Shown here piece by piece: positions 36,773-45,592 of a stretch of DNA of 64,000 nucleotides; position 1 is the first letter of the stretch, and each line of letters opens with the position of its first letter. Source of the DNA: Paludibacter sp. (GTDB taxonomy: Bacteria > Bacteroidota > Bacteroidia > Bacteroidales > Paludibacteraceae); assembly GCA_010365115.1 (NCBI GenBank), contig JAAFGX010000003.1, forward strand, positions 32,194 through 96,193. Direction: 5' to 3'. The position numbers were made by a program, and so were the translations under genes. The notes beneath the pieces are model-generated. The model was not told the origin of the DNA. It saw nothing but the letters and a program-made list of their open reading frames with translations, and searched no databases.

Positions 36773-36880
36773 TTACTACATACTACTTCTTACTACTTAC
36801 TACTTACTTCTTACTACTTACTTCTTACTACTTACTTCTTACTACTTACTACTTACTACTTACTACTTACTACTTACTAT
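36773..36880. repeat. TTACTAC heptanucleotide tandem array (about 15 units)
   Basis: About 108 bases of TTACTAC/TTACTTC units. The array runs into the 3' end of the TonB-receptor gene; the TAG stop of that gene (36877-36879) is part of the last unit. Confidence 0.9.
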
Positions 36881-39369
36881 TTCAAATCCACCATAATTTT
36901 CACATTAAACTGACGTCCGGTAAGGTAATTCGGAGTAGCCATTTGTTGTCCATAAATATCAGTCACCCAATAGTAAGAATTTACATTTTTAAAATCGAGT
37001 AAATTAAACACTTCCAGATTCAACCAAATACTTTTGACATGTTTCAGCCAAGCTCTGCTCATCATTCTATCAGAGCCATTTATTAATACGCGTGATGCTC
37101 CAATATCAACTCTACGATAAGGCGGCATGCGATTACCAACTTCTCTGAAAGCAGTTGAGAACTTGGAATTCCGTGGCGCAGCTATTGGCAAACCATCAGA
37201 CCAGATAAACTTTAGATGCATTTTGTATTTTGGATTATTCGGCAAATAATCCTGAAATAACATGGAAAAAGTATATCGCTGTTCGCTGGGTCGTGAAAGC
37301 CAACCCGGATAAATAGTTTCGGAAGAAACAACTTCTCCATTATCGTTGAATGAATTTTTAAGATACGAATCACCAATTATATCTTCTTTAGAATTCATTA
37401 GAGACAAATTTATCCATGAATCCGCTCCGGGAACCAACTCTCCAAACAACTTAAAATCAACTCCGGCCGTGTATGCTTTTGCATCATTCTCTCCAGAATA
37501 TCGAATTCGCACATTATCGATAGTATAAGATTCCACTCGGTCTGCTAATTTCATGTATGCTTCGGTAGTAAATTTAAACGGTCGACCCCAGGCACGGAAA
37601 TAATGATCGCCACCCAATACAAAATGAAGTGATCGTTGAGCTTTAATATTATTATTCAAATTAACGTTAATATTACCAAGTGCATCAGTTACTGTATCAC
37701 GAATTTCCTTATAAAATGGAGCCTGATAATAAACACCAGTGGCTAAACGGAAAGTAAAATCTCTTTCCCAATGTGGCAAAACAGCAACCGAAAGACGCGG
37801 ACTTACCAATAATTCATTATTAAAATTCCAATATCCAGCTCGCAAACCTCCGGTAAATAGGAAAGTTCCTCCGTCTGCTTTCAATTTATAAGTATCCTGA
37901 ATAAAGGCGGTTGTTCGCCATGTTGATAAATATGATTTTGATTTTAAATTGTAAAATAAATTGACTTGTTGATCGCTGAATGGCAACGAATAACCAACTG
38001 AATCTCTCCATTCCCACTCACTTATTTTATCCGTAATAATTTCACTCTGTAAATTAACGCCCCATTTGATTTTATTGTTTTCTATATCATATTCTCCTAA
38101 ATGGCCAATATTTGTTACAGTTGCATTCAACTTATTTCTGCCGTGCTCCTGATATTTTCCAACTCCCAACGATTCACCATTCTTATTTTCAGCTTTTAGA
38201 TCCATTTTCACTTCGCTTAAAATGTATTCTCCCAAAATATCGTAAGTTTCATTTTCATTGGTATTAAATGCAGATGTCAACAATGTCAGTTTCAACCCTT
38301 TTTTGGGTTTGTAGTTTAATGTCAACGCACCAAATGCAGTTTGAAACAAATCCTTTTCAGTTCCTTCATAGAACACAGTCAGTTTTCGTCCCATATTATA
38401 CGTTCCAAATTCAGTTTCACGTTCGGTAGGTTTAAAAAAATAGGAGTTTTGTGAGAAATTCCCAAGAAATGTAAGTTCCACTTTGGGCTTAAGCTGATAA
38501 GTAAGGTAAGTTTGATAATCAATAAATGATGGTTTATATTCAGCCTTTGTATCGAGTGTTCCTAGTAGGTACTGCGAAGTTTTATACCGAATACCATGCA
38601 TCTGTGTGAATTTTTTTCCGGCAGTTCCTAAATAGGCCGAAGCACCTAATAAACTAAGTGAATAGGAGGCTTCAAAATTTGTTGGTTTTTTATAATCAAT
38701 ATCCAGCACCGATGACATTTTATCTCCGTATTTTGCATCGAAACCACCTGATGAAAAAGACACATTTTGAACCATATCAGGATTGATAAAACTCAAGCCC
38801 TCTTGTTGCCCCGATCGAACAAGCAATGGCCGATATACTTCAATTCCATTCACATACACAGCATTTTCGTCAAAGTTTCCTCCACGAACATTATACTGTG
38901 AACTGAGTTCGTTGTTGGAACTAACACCTGTAAATGTAATCAACAACGATTCAATTCCTCCCGATGAATTAGGTATAACACGGTATTTTGATGGATCGAG
39001 CATATCAATAGTTGAGGTCTGTCGACGCTGGCCAACTACATTTAATTCGCTGATTTCTTTAGATAAAGCCGCTAATTCTACGGATATCTGAATTACTTTT
39101 TGGCGCGGATGAATGGTATGTTTAACGGTTTGATAACCCAACATTGAATAAACAATAGTAGCTGAATCACGCACTTCAGTTATCAATTCGTAATAACCAT
39201 TTTGATTGGTTGTAGTGCCTATTGTTGTGTTTTCGAAATACACATTTGCTAATTCTATTCCTCTATTGCTTGTATCGATAACATATCCGTAAACACGTAC
39301 TTTTGTTTGTGCGGAAGTAACTGTAAAGATCAGTAAAAAGAAAAATATACTAAATATTTTATTCTTCAT
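36877..39369 (-). CDS. TonB-dependent outer-membrane receptor
   Basis: An 830-residue receptor. The signal peptide (FFFLLIFTVTSAQ) is followed by a carboxypeptidase-regulatory-like domain near residues 23-105 (VYGYVIDTSNRGIELANVYF), then a plug domain (SSQYNVRGGNFDENAVYVNG) and a C-terminal 22-strand barrel ending GRQFNVKIMVDLK. It imports a ligand across the outer membrane using TonB energy. No SusD partner follows, so it is not a polysaccharide SusCD pair. A BtuCD/FecCDE-type importer is encoded just upstream on the same strand, so a metal chelate or corrinoid ligand is plausible. Promoter at 39466-39497. Confidence 0.88.
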   Translation of the reverse strand: MKNKIFSIFFFLLIFTVTSAQTKVRVYGYVIDTSNRGIELANVYFENTTIGTTTNQNGYYELITEVRDSATIVYSMLGYQTVKHTIHPRQKVIQISVELAALSKEISELNVVGQRRQTSTIDMLDPSKYRVIPNSSGGIESLLITFTGVSSNNELSSQYNVRGGNFDENAVYVNGIEVYRPLLVRSGQQEGLSFINPDMVQNVSFSSGGFDAKYGDKMSSVLDIDYKKPTNFEASYSLSLLGASAYLGTAGKKFTQMHGIRYKTSQYLLGTLDTKAEYKPSFIDYQTYLTYQLKPKVELTFLGNFSQNSYFFKPTERETEFGTYNMGRKLTVFYEGTEKDLFQTAFGALTLNYKPKKGLKLTLLTSAFNTNENETYDILGEYILSEVKMDLKAENKNGESLGVGKYQEHGRNKLNATVTNIGHLGEYDIENNKIKWGVNLQSEIITDKISEWEWRDSVGYSLPFSDQQVNLFYNLKSKSYLSTWRTTAFIQDTYKLKADGGTFLFTGGLRAGYWNFNNELLVSPRLSVAVLPHWERDFTFRLATGVYYQAPFYKEIRDTVTDALGNINVNLNNNIKAQRSLHFVLGGDHYFRAWGRPFKFTTEAYMKLADRVESYTIDNVRIRYSGENDAKAYTAGVDFKLFGELVPGADSWINLSLMNSKEDIIGDSYLKNSFNDNGEVVSSETIYPGWLSRPSEQRYTFSMLFQDYLPNNPKYKMHLKFIWSDGLPIAAPRNSKFSTAFREVGNRMPPYRRVDIGASRVLINGSDRMMSRAWLKHVKSIWLNLEVFNLLDFKNVNSYYWVTDIYGQQMATPNYLTGRQFNVKIMVDLK

Positions 39370-39465
39370 GTAACGAGAATTTCTCCGTTTTATAAAAACT
39401 ATTTTAAACTCTTTTTTAACGGAGAAAAAATGTATTTATTTTATTTTATTTCAATCAATTGTTTA

Positions 39466-39497
39466 CAAAGATACAATTTACTACTAAAGAAGGCAAA
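39466..39497 (-). promoter_or_regulatory. Promoter of the TonB receptor gene
   Basis: On the minus strand, TTTG at 39497-39494 and TATCTTTG at 39473-39466 are 20 bases apart. The ATG is at 39369. No cobalamin riboswitch was recognised in the leader. Confidence 0.7.
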
Positions 39498-39625
39498 TGA
39501 TGAGTTGATGAACTATTGGAGAATAGAAAATCGAATTGAAATATTTGATTTTACAACCCGAACAATAAGATTATCAAAAAGATTGCCATTGATAAATTAA
39601 CATATATTCTATCCAAAAAAATAAT

Positions 39626-40615
39626 TTAAATCGTACTTAGATTACCATTATTCTCCAGTTTACAAAGCAGTTGTTCAATCGTAGAAATTTCTTTAGAATC
39701 TATTTCCCAACCATTTTGATTCACTAATATTTTTGTCTCAGCATCTTGAACCACCATATATCCTGCACGTGCTAAAGCCCTTAAAGTCCAGTACATTCTG
39801 GTCTTATCGCCGGAAACAGACACTTCTTTTGTCATGGGATAATTCATGGAAAAATTTCCATTGGCAGCATTAAAAAAGTAAGACTTGCTTTGAAAAGCCC
39901 GGTTGAAACTGCCATTAAACACCAAATCTTCAGGGACTCCACATTCTATGCCTTTTTCATTGCTCATCAACCAAATTCTATCAGCAGCTTGGAGTGCTAA
40001 ATCCAGTTCGTGTGTAGAAAGAAGTATGGTTTTACCTGTTTTATGAGCCAATTTGTGTAACAAAAGCATTATTTCAACACGGTTTGGCAAATCGAGATGA
40101 GCAGTAGGTTCGTCCAACATAATTATTGGAGTATCTTGCGCTAATGCTTTGGCAATCATCACTCGCTGCCGTTCACCATCTGAGAGTTCATTCAAATAAT
40201 GATCTGTTTTATTTTTCAAATGAACCATTTCAAGAGCTTCGGTCACAAATGCTGCATCCGCTTCGGTTTTATTTCCCCACCAGTTGCTGTAAGGATGTCG
40301 TCCAAAAGAAACAATGTCTTTTACTGTTGCATTTTCCACATCAACCCTATCAGTCAAAACAAGTGATATTAAAAGTGCTTTCTCTTGTTGCGGAATTTCA
40401 GAAATATCTTTCTCATCGATACTCGCTTTACCACTCAATGGCTTTTGCAATCCAACTAAAGTCCTTAACAACGTTGATTTTCCACTTCCGTTCGGTCCAA
40501 TAAGACATACCAACTCGCCCGCCTTCAAAACCAGGTTAAGATCCGATTGTACCAAATCAGTTTTCCTTTTTTTGTGGTAACCGATGGAAAGGTTTTGTGT
40601 GGTGAGAATTGACAT
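39626..40615 (-). CDS. ABC transporter ATP-binding protein (FecE/BtuD-like)
   Basis: A 329-residue ATPase. Walker A is GPNGSGKST near residue 39, the signature is LSDGERQR near 144, Walker B is IIMLDEPTAHLD and the switch His is in STHELD. The order fits importers of siderophores, haem or cobalamin. The C-terminal 80 residues after the ATPase core (KEVSVSGDKTRMYWTLRALA and onward) are an extra domain common in Bacteroidales homologues, of unknown role. It follows the permease gene on the same strand; no binding protein is encoded between or nearby. Confidence 0.9.
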   Translation of the reverse strand: MSILTTQNLSIGYHKKRKTDLVQSDLNLVLKAGELVCLIGPNGSGKSTLLRTLVGLQKPLSGKASIDEKDISEIPQQEKALLISLVLTDRVDVENATVKDIVSFGRHPYSNWWGNKTEADAAFVTEALEMVHLKNKTDHYLNELSDGERQRVMIAKALAQDTPIIMLDEPTAHLDLPNRVEIMLLLHKLAHKTGKTILLSTHELDLALQAADRIWLMSNEKGIECGVPEDLVFNGSFNRAFQSKSYFFNAANGNFSMNYPMTKEVSVSGDKTRMYWTLRALARAGYMVVQDAETKILVNQNGWEIDSKEISTIEQLLCKLENNGNLSTI

Positions 40616-40619
40616 TTAC

Positions 40620-40700
40620 AATTTCTGTTATTAATCTTCGATGTTATTTGCCTTCGGCGTTATTTATCTTCGATGTTATTTACTTTGTGTTATTTCTATC
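40620..40700. repeat. CTTCGATGTTATTT-type tandem repeats
   Basis: Four degenerate units around CTTCGATGTTATTT, CTTCGGCGTTATTT, CTTCGATGTTATTT and CTTTGTGTTATTT lie between permease and ATPase genes of the importer. Confidence 0.6.
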
Positions 40701-40755
40701 AAATAATCATGAACAACACTGAAAGTAAATAACTATTAATAACGACGGATTCATT

Positions 40756-41751
40756 CTATCTTCTTTTCAATATTATCCAAATAATAATCGGTGCACCAAA
40801 TAAAGCACTCACAGTATTTATTGGCAATGTATACGTCGGGATTTGTGTGATAATATCGCAAATCAGCAGCAATGAAGCGCCACAAACAACTGATGCCGGT
40901 ATTAAAATTTTATGAGTGGACGTACGAAACAAACCTCTGGCAATATGCGGAATGGCAACTCCCACAAATGCAATCGGACCAGTAAAAGCGGTAATTCCAC
41001 CTGCTAATAATCCCGTTGAAATTACAATTAAAAAACGGGTTTTCGGAATCGAAACTCCTAAACCGCGTGCATAATTTTCTCCCAACAAAAGACCATCAAG
41101 ACGTTTTTGTAGAAAAAAAGCCATGCCCACACCAACAATCACTACTGGAAGAAGCACCTGCATATAATTCCAGGTCACAGCACTTAAACTCCCGAAAGTC
41201 CACATTACAAAGAGTTTGATTGCATCAGGATTACTGAAATTCTGCAACACACTTACCAGCGAACCGGCAATGCTCCCGAACATAATACCTACAATCAATA
41301 AAGTAACTGCATTATTTACTTTAAACGAAACGCCAACTACCAACACCAGCACCACGGAAGCACCAACAATAGCGGCTACTATCAACGCCCAACCACTGCT
41401 TACAAAAGCAACAGGAAGAATGGAAGCTGCCATCATTACTAACGCAACACCCAAACTTGCACCCGAACTCACTCCCAGAATGTACGGATCGGCCAACGGA
41501 TTACGAAAAAGTGTCTGCATCATCAATCCTGCCACCGACAATGATGCTCCCGCTAAAATAGCTGTTATTGCTTTCGGCAAACGAAAGTTAAGTATTATTT
41601 CTGAATTGATTCCTTCACCTCCTTTTCCGATAAATACCGACACAATCTCCCGCAACGAAATGTGAATGCTTCCCCAAGCCAAATCGACAAGGAAAAGCCC
41701 GAACATTAAAAGTGTCAAAACTGTGAATAATATGATGTTACGAGATTTCAA
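40756..41751 (-). CDS. ABC transporter permease (FecCD/BtuC family)
   Basis: A 332-residue permease with about ten membrane helices. Family motifs include LNFRLPKAITAILAGASLSV, GLMMQTLFRNPLADPYILGV and PIAFVGVAIPHIARGLFRTS. The TTG at 41751 is chosen as start: the frame has no ATG before the first helix, and a TACCTTTG box at 41780-41787 on this strand excludes the longer frame that would begin at a TTG at 41802. MKSRNIILFTVL then gives a normal N-terminus. Substrate is not evident; iron chelate, haem or vitamin B12 are candidates. Confidence 0.88.
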   Translation of the reverse strand: MKSRNIILFTVLTLLMFGLFLVDLAWGSIHISLREIVSVFIGKGGEGINSEIILNFRLPKAITAILAGASLSVAGLMMQTLFRNPLADPYILGVSSGASLGVALVMMAASILPVAFVSSGWALIVAAIVGASVVLVLVVGVSFKVNNAVTLLIVGIMFGSIAGSLVSVLQNFSNPDAIKLFVMWTFGSLSAVTWNYMQVLLPVVIVGVGMAFFLQKRLDGLLLGENYARGLGVSIPKTRFLIVISTGLLAGGITAFTGPIAFVGVAIPHIARGLFRTSTHKILIPASVVCGASLLLICDIITQIPTYTLPINTVSALFGAPIIIWIILKRR

Positions 41752-41779
41752 GATGTATTTTCGATTTATTTTTCGACGC

Positions 41780-41787
41780 CAAAGGTA
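41780..41787 (-). promoter_or_regulatory. -7 box of the FecCD-type permease operon
   Basis: TACCTTTG on the minus strand, 28 bases before the TTG at 41751. It leaves only a leader of about 20 bases, too short for a riboswitch. Confidence 0.65.
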
Positions 41788-41942
41788 CAAAATTATAGGC
41801 AATTAAAAATCACAATTGAACATGAATATAAAAACTATTATATCAAACCAGCAGGTATAAAAAACAACTCAGCATATGATTAGATTGAAAAAGAAAACAG
41901 AAAAACTATTGAGAATAGTAAGTAAAAAAACAGCTTGTGAAG

Positions 41943-41974
41943 AAAACCCGATGCAAATCAAAGCATCGGGTTTT
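41943..41974. terminator. Isolated terminator-like hairpin
   Basis: Perfect 12-base arms with an 8-base loop in a divergent spacer. It may end a small RNA starting in the spacer, or be a remnant. Confidence 0.45.
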
Positions 41975-42207
41975 CATTTAACAGAAAGCTTTAATACTAC
42001 AACTGCATTAAATTAATGTAATGATTGTTGGAAATAGAGCCGTTTAAATTGAAATTACAATTCCTTTACCAGCTCCTCTAAAAAAAAACAATTCCCCTTA
42101 CAAATAAAAGTTTGAAAGAGTATTTTTAAAAAAAAAATAGTCATCTTAATTTAAATTATTTTTTATGTTAAAGGTATATAATTGACAAACTCCGTTGTGG
42201 GTTTTTA

Positions 42208-42237
42208 TTGTATTATAGAATTTTTTCATTAATTTTG
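42208..42237 (+). promoter_or_regulatory. Promoter of the PPi-PFK gene
   Basis: TTG at 42208-42210 and TAATTTTG at 42230-42237 are 19 bases apart. The ATG is at 42297. Confidence 0.75.
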
Positions 42238-42296
42238 CGATCAAATTATAAAATAATCATTCGTTTGAATATCAAACTAATATAAAAATATAGAAC

Positions 42297-43952
42297 ATGA
42301 AAGTAATGACTAAAAGCCCTCTTCAGATTGCCCGTTCAAGCTATCAGCCAAAATTGCCTGCAGCATTAAAAGGCAATGTTGTAATCAAAGTAGGTGCAGC
42401 GACTGAATCCGTGGCCGATCAAACCGAAATTAAACAACTATTTCCAAACACTTATGGCATGCCATTGCTTACTTTTCAAACTGGGGAGAAAAAAGAAAAC
42501 CCAGCAATTGGAGTTGGTGTAATTCTGTCGGGCGGACAGGCGCCAGGTGGTCATAATGTAATTTGCGGTTTGTTCGACGGTCTTAAATCACTGAATACCA
42601 ACAGCAAATTATATGGATTTATTGGAGGACCTATCGGATTAGTTGAACACGAATATATTGAACTCACTAAAGAGATTGTAGATGAATACCGTAATACCGG
42701 GGGGTTTGATATAATAGGATCGGGTCGAACAAAATTGGAAGAAGAATGGCAATATGAAAAAGGAGCCGAGATTTGCAAAAAAATCGGAATTAATGCAATT
42801 GTAGTTATTGGTGGTGACGATTCAAACACCAATGCTTGTGTATTAGCAGAATATTACTCACAGAAAAATAATGGAATTCAGGTTATTGGTTGTCCAAAAA
42901 CAATAGATGGCGACTTGAAAAACGAAATGATAGAAACTTCATTTGGATTTGACACAGCTTGTAAAGTATATTCTGAATTAATTGGCAACATTCAACGTGA
43001 TGCGAACTCTGCTAAAAAATATTGGCACTTTATTCGATTGATGGGTCGTTCTGCATCTCACATTACCTTAGAATGTGCTTTACAAAGTCATCCAAATATT
43101 TGCATTGTATCAGAAGAGGTTGAAGCAAAAAATCTGACGTTGAACGATGTGGTTGATGATATTGTAAAAATTATTGTGATTCGTGCTGGTCATGGTCTTA
43201 ATTTTGGTACAATTCTTATTCCAGAAGGATTAATTGAATTTATTCCTGCAATGAAAAAATTAATTGAGGAATTAAATGATTTGCTTGCTCATAATGAGGA
43301 CTTTATCGCCTTAAATACCGACGAAGAAAAACGTCAATATGTAAAAGGAATGCTCTCAAAAGAAACTTCTGATGTCTATCGCAGCTTGCCAAAAGGTATT
43401 GCCAGACAACTAACATTGGATCGTGACCCTCACGGAAACGTACAGGTTTCATTAATAGAAACTGAAAAATTATTAATCGAAATGGTTGCCAAAAGGCTAG
43501 CTCAATTGAAAGCAGAAGGCAAATACAAAGGCAAATTCTCAGCCATTAATCACTTTTTTGGTTACGAAGGCCGTTGTGCAATTCCTTCAAATTTCGATGC
43601 GGATTACACTTATTCATTAGGATATACCGCTTCTGTATTAATCTCTGAAGGAAAAACAGGCTACATGTCTTCTGTACGAAATCTTACTGCTCCAGCGGCA
43701 GAATGGATTGCAGGAGGTGTTCCGATTACCATGATGATGAATATGGAAAAACGCCATGGGGAAATGAAACCGGTAATTCAAAAAGCGTTGGTGTTATTAG
43801 AAGGAGAACCTTTCAAATATTTTGCCGCGCATCGTGAAAACTGGGCTGACGAAAAATCGAGCTACATTTATCCGGGTCCAATCCAGTATTACGGTCCTAC
43901 CGAAGTTTGTGACCAACCAACAAGAACATTAATGTTGGAACAGGGAATATAA
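42297..43952 (+). CDS. pfp: Diphosphate--fructose-6-phosphate 1-phosphotransferase (PPi-PFK)
   Basis: A 551-residue long-type PPi-dependent phosphofructokinase of glycolysis and gluconeogenesis. [14 protein letters not shown] starts the catalytic fold; GGDDSN at residues 172-177 carries the second Asp that marks PPi rather than ATP use; PKTIDGD at 200-206 holds the catalytic Asp. The length matches the plant-beta-like and Bacteroides enzymes. It is transcribed alone from 42208-42237 and ends at the terminator at 43986-44020. ppdK in the same window fits PPi-based energy metabolism. Confidence 0.95.
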   Translation: MKVMTKSPLQIARSSYQPKLPAALKGNVVIKVGAATESVADQTEIKQLFPNTYGMPLLTFQTGEKKENPAIGVGVILSGGQAPGGHNVICGLFDGLKSLNTNSKLYGFIGGPIGLVEHEYIELTKEIVDEYRNTGGFDIIGSGRTKLEEEWQYEKGAEICKKIGINAIVVIGGDDSNTNACVLAEYYSQKNNGIQVIGCPKTIDGDLKNEMIETSFGFDTACKVYSELIGNIQRDANSAKKYWHFIRLMGRSASHITLECALQSHPNICIVSEEVEAKNLTLNDVVDDIVKIIVIRAGHGLNFGTILIPEGLIEFIPAMKKLIEELNDLLAHNEDFIALNTDEEKRQYVKGMLSKETSDVYRSLPKGIARQLTLDRDPHGNVQVSLIETEKLLIEMVAKRLAQLKAEGKYKGKFSAINHFFGYEGRCAIPSNFDADYTYSLGYTASVLISEGKTGYMSSVRNLTAPAAEWIAGGVPITMMMNMEKRHGEMKPVIQKALVLLEGEPFKYFAAHRENWADEKSSYIYPGPIQYYGPTEVCDQPTRTLMLEQGI

Positions 43953-43985
43953 AATGTATCTACCTCCCTGTGAAATTTAAATATT

Positions 43986-44020
43986 AAAAACGGACTTGCA
44001 TTTATTGCAAGTCCGTTTTA
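43986..44020 (+). terminator. Terminator of the PPi-PFK gene
   Basis: AAAAACGGACTTGCA pairs with TGCAAGTCCGTTTTA around a 5-base loop, followed by TTTTG. Confidence 0.92.
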
Positions 44021-44101
44021 TTTTGCTGTATATTCATAAATTATTTTTTTTATTCTCTTAATATATTTAAAATAATTAGTGATAATATTAAAAAATAATT
44101 T

Positions 44102-44109
44102 TATCTTTG
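44102..44109 (+). promoter_or_regulatory. -7 box of outer-membrane protein gene 1
   Basis: TATCTTTG followed by CG. It overlaps an in-frame ATG at 44107, so translation must start at 44140. Confidence 0.65.
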
Positions 44110-44139
44110 CGATTCATTATTAACATAAAATTAAAAAAT

Positions 44140-44754
44140 ATGAAAAAACTGATTTTAGGATTTATTGTTATTGCATTTGCATTTAATCTTAATGCACAAG
44201 AAAAAGGTAAAATCAGAGTTGGACTAGATGCAGGTCTAGCTCTGCCCAATGCAGGTGCCGGATTTGATGGAAGTTTGGATATTCGGTACAACATAATGGA
44301 CAACGTGAATGTTGGTATTAAATTTAATGGCGGATTATTGTTGAAAGATATTGCAGTTGATGAAGCTGCAAACACGGCTTCAATTACTACTTCAGTAATC
44401 AGCTCTACACTTGCTACCTCTGATTACTATTTTAATAATGGCAATAACAGCTTTGCTCCATTCCTTGGTGGAGGTTTAGGTTTTTATAAAATTGTCAATA
44501 TTGAAATTTCAGCAACAGGCACTGACACACCAACTCCACCAACCGACATGTCTGGTTTTCAAGGAGAAAATAAATTTGGTGGATTGCTTCGTGGTGGTTT
44601 CGAAGCAGGTCATTTCAGAATGGCTCTCGAGTATTATCTGATTCCACAATCTACATTGCTTGATTTAAATAATGCAAGTATTGGAACCACAGGAAATAGT
44701 TTTCTAAATCTTACCCTCGGTTTTTATTTGGGTGGTGGAAAATGGAGAAAGTAA
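44140..44754 (+). CDS. Small outer-membrane beta-barrel protein (OmpW/OmpA-barrel type)
   Basis: A 204-residue protein with signal peptide MKKLILGFIVIAFAFNLNAQ. The mature part alternates amphipathic strands and turns (GLDAGLALPNAGAGFDGSLD, then FAPFLGGGLGFYKI) and ends NSFLNLTLGFYLGGGKWRK, with aromatic residues as in small 8-strand barrels. The ATG at 44140 is used because the -7 box overlaps the upstream ATG. A frameshifted paralogue follows (44883-45538). Ligand unknown. Confidence 0.78.
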   Translation: MKKLILGFIVIAFAFNLNAQEKGKIRVGLDAGLALPNAGAGFDGSLDIRYNIMDNVNVGIKFNGGLLLKDIAVDEAANTASITTSVISSTLATSDYYFNNGNNSFAPFLGGGLGFYKIVNIEISATGTDTPTPPTDMSGFQGENKFGGLLRGGFEAGHFRMALEYYLIPQSTLLDLNNASIGTTGNSFLNLTLGFYLGGGKWRK

Positions 44755-44779
44755 CAAATTGCTAATCAAAAATATTTAT

Positions 44780-44816
44780 AGCGGACTTGCATATATGCTG
44801 GTCCGCTTTTTTTACA
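44780..44816 (+). terminator. Terminator of outer-membrane protein gene 1
   Basis: AGCGGACTTGCA pairs with TGCTGGTCCGCT with one mismatch around TATA, followed by a T run. The CGGACTTGCA arm is shared with the PPi-PFK terminator. Confidence 0.85.
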
Positions 44817-44846
44817 ACAATAATTTTACACTTTAATTATAAGTAT

Positions 44847-44854
44847 TACCTTTG
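44847..44854 (+). promoter_or_regulatory. -7 box of the frameshifted paralogue
   Basis: TACCTTTG, 29 bases before the ATG at 44883. Confidence 0.6.
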
Positions 44855-44882
44855 AATCTAAATTATAATTGGTATATCTGTT

Positions 44883-45538
44883 ATGAAAAGAACACTTTTA
44901 TATTTATTCGTTGTTTGCGTTTGTACAAATTTAGTTGCTCAAAAAATGGGCAAAGTGAGAATGGGAGGTAACTTGAGTATTGTAACTCTGGATAAAGGAT
45001 TTGGCATTGCAACTAATATCGATTTTAGGTATAATTTATTGGATAATTTTAATGTAGGATTGACTTTTGGCAATTCTAGTATGTTTAAGAATGAAATTAT
45101 ATTTTCAACAATGTATGGTCTTGGGGACAGTTAATTGAGACTAAATCCTATTTATTGTCAACAGATTATTATTTCAATTCAGGTTTTAGTAATTATATCA
45201 CTTTTTTGGGTTTTTCTACCGGATTATTCAATGTGAGTAAATTGTATTTGGCTAGTTACTTAAACATAGAGGAAGTTAATGCTTACGATTATTCCGAAAC
45301 GAAATTGGGATGTATACTCCGTACTGGATTTGAACACAAAAAATTCAGGTTTGCCATTGAATACAATCTGATTCCTAAAACAATAGTTACAGACATCAAC
45401 CAGCATAGTTTGGGTTTGACAAATAATTGTTTTTTTGATGTTTCTTTAGGCTTTTACTTAGGTGGTGGAAAATGGAATAAAAGAGCTCATTATTACATAA
45501 ATCCTAAAACAAATAAACAAGAAATAAGAGTTTTATAA
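44883..45538 (+). pseudogene. Frameshifted paralogue of the small outer-membrane barrel protein
   Basis: Two consecutive frames encode the halves of one protein like that at 44140: MKRTLLYLFVVCVCTNLVAQ to about residue 80, then, in the -1 frame, SWGQLIETKSYLLSTDYYFN to NCFFDVSLGFYLGGGKWNK. The total of 656 bases is one short of a multiple of three, fitting a single-base deletion near 45110-45133; the GGGG at 45123-45126 is a candidate site. The first frame stops at 45132-45134. Promoter and signal peptide are intact, so the loss is recent, or it is a sequencing error. The product also extends 15 residues beyond the conserved end. Confidence 0.75.
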
Positions 45539-45592
45539 AACTGTTTATCAATTATTTACGACCTGTTAATTTTATTGTCAACTCAATACAAC

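Larger units (their letters stand above)
36322..36876. other. 555-base repeat-filled spacer
   Basis: Made up almost wholly of repeats: the GTTTTGC array, a GC-rich palindrome at 36528-36564, a GCCTGCCTGTGGCAG piece near 36669, and the TTACTAC array to 36880. No gene is recognisable. Confidence 0.7.
41752..42296. other. Divergent spacer permease / PPi-PFK with an isolated hairpin
   Basis: Besides the two divergent promoters it holds a perfect hairpin, AAAACCCGATGC to GCATCGGGTTTT (41943-41974), flanked by only four T on either side. No gene ends nearby. A frame of 46 codons (41876-42016) runs through it but has no protein-like features. Confidence 0.5.

Noticed and set aside
36773..36880. CRISPR-like repeat array
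   Set aside because: Units are 7 bases with no spacers; no cas genes are in the window.
36718..37002. Plus-strand frame with repetitive Leu/Tyr/Thr sequence
   Set aside because: It is the translation of the TTACTAC array plus antisense of the TonB receptor end; not a real gene.
39370..39625. Cobalamin riboswitch upstream of the TonB receptor gene
   Set aside because: I looked for conserved box sequences of B12 riboswitches near the receptor and the importer and saw none; the importer leader is too short.
41216..41665. Antisense open frame of 149 codons in the FecCD permease gene
   Set aside because: Thr/Asn/Ala-rich shadow of a membrane protein gene; the minus-strand frame carries clear family motifs.
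41876..42016. 46-codon frame in the permease/PPi-PFK spacer
   Set aside because: It runs through a perfect hairpin and has no signal, helix or motif; considered chance.
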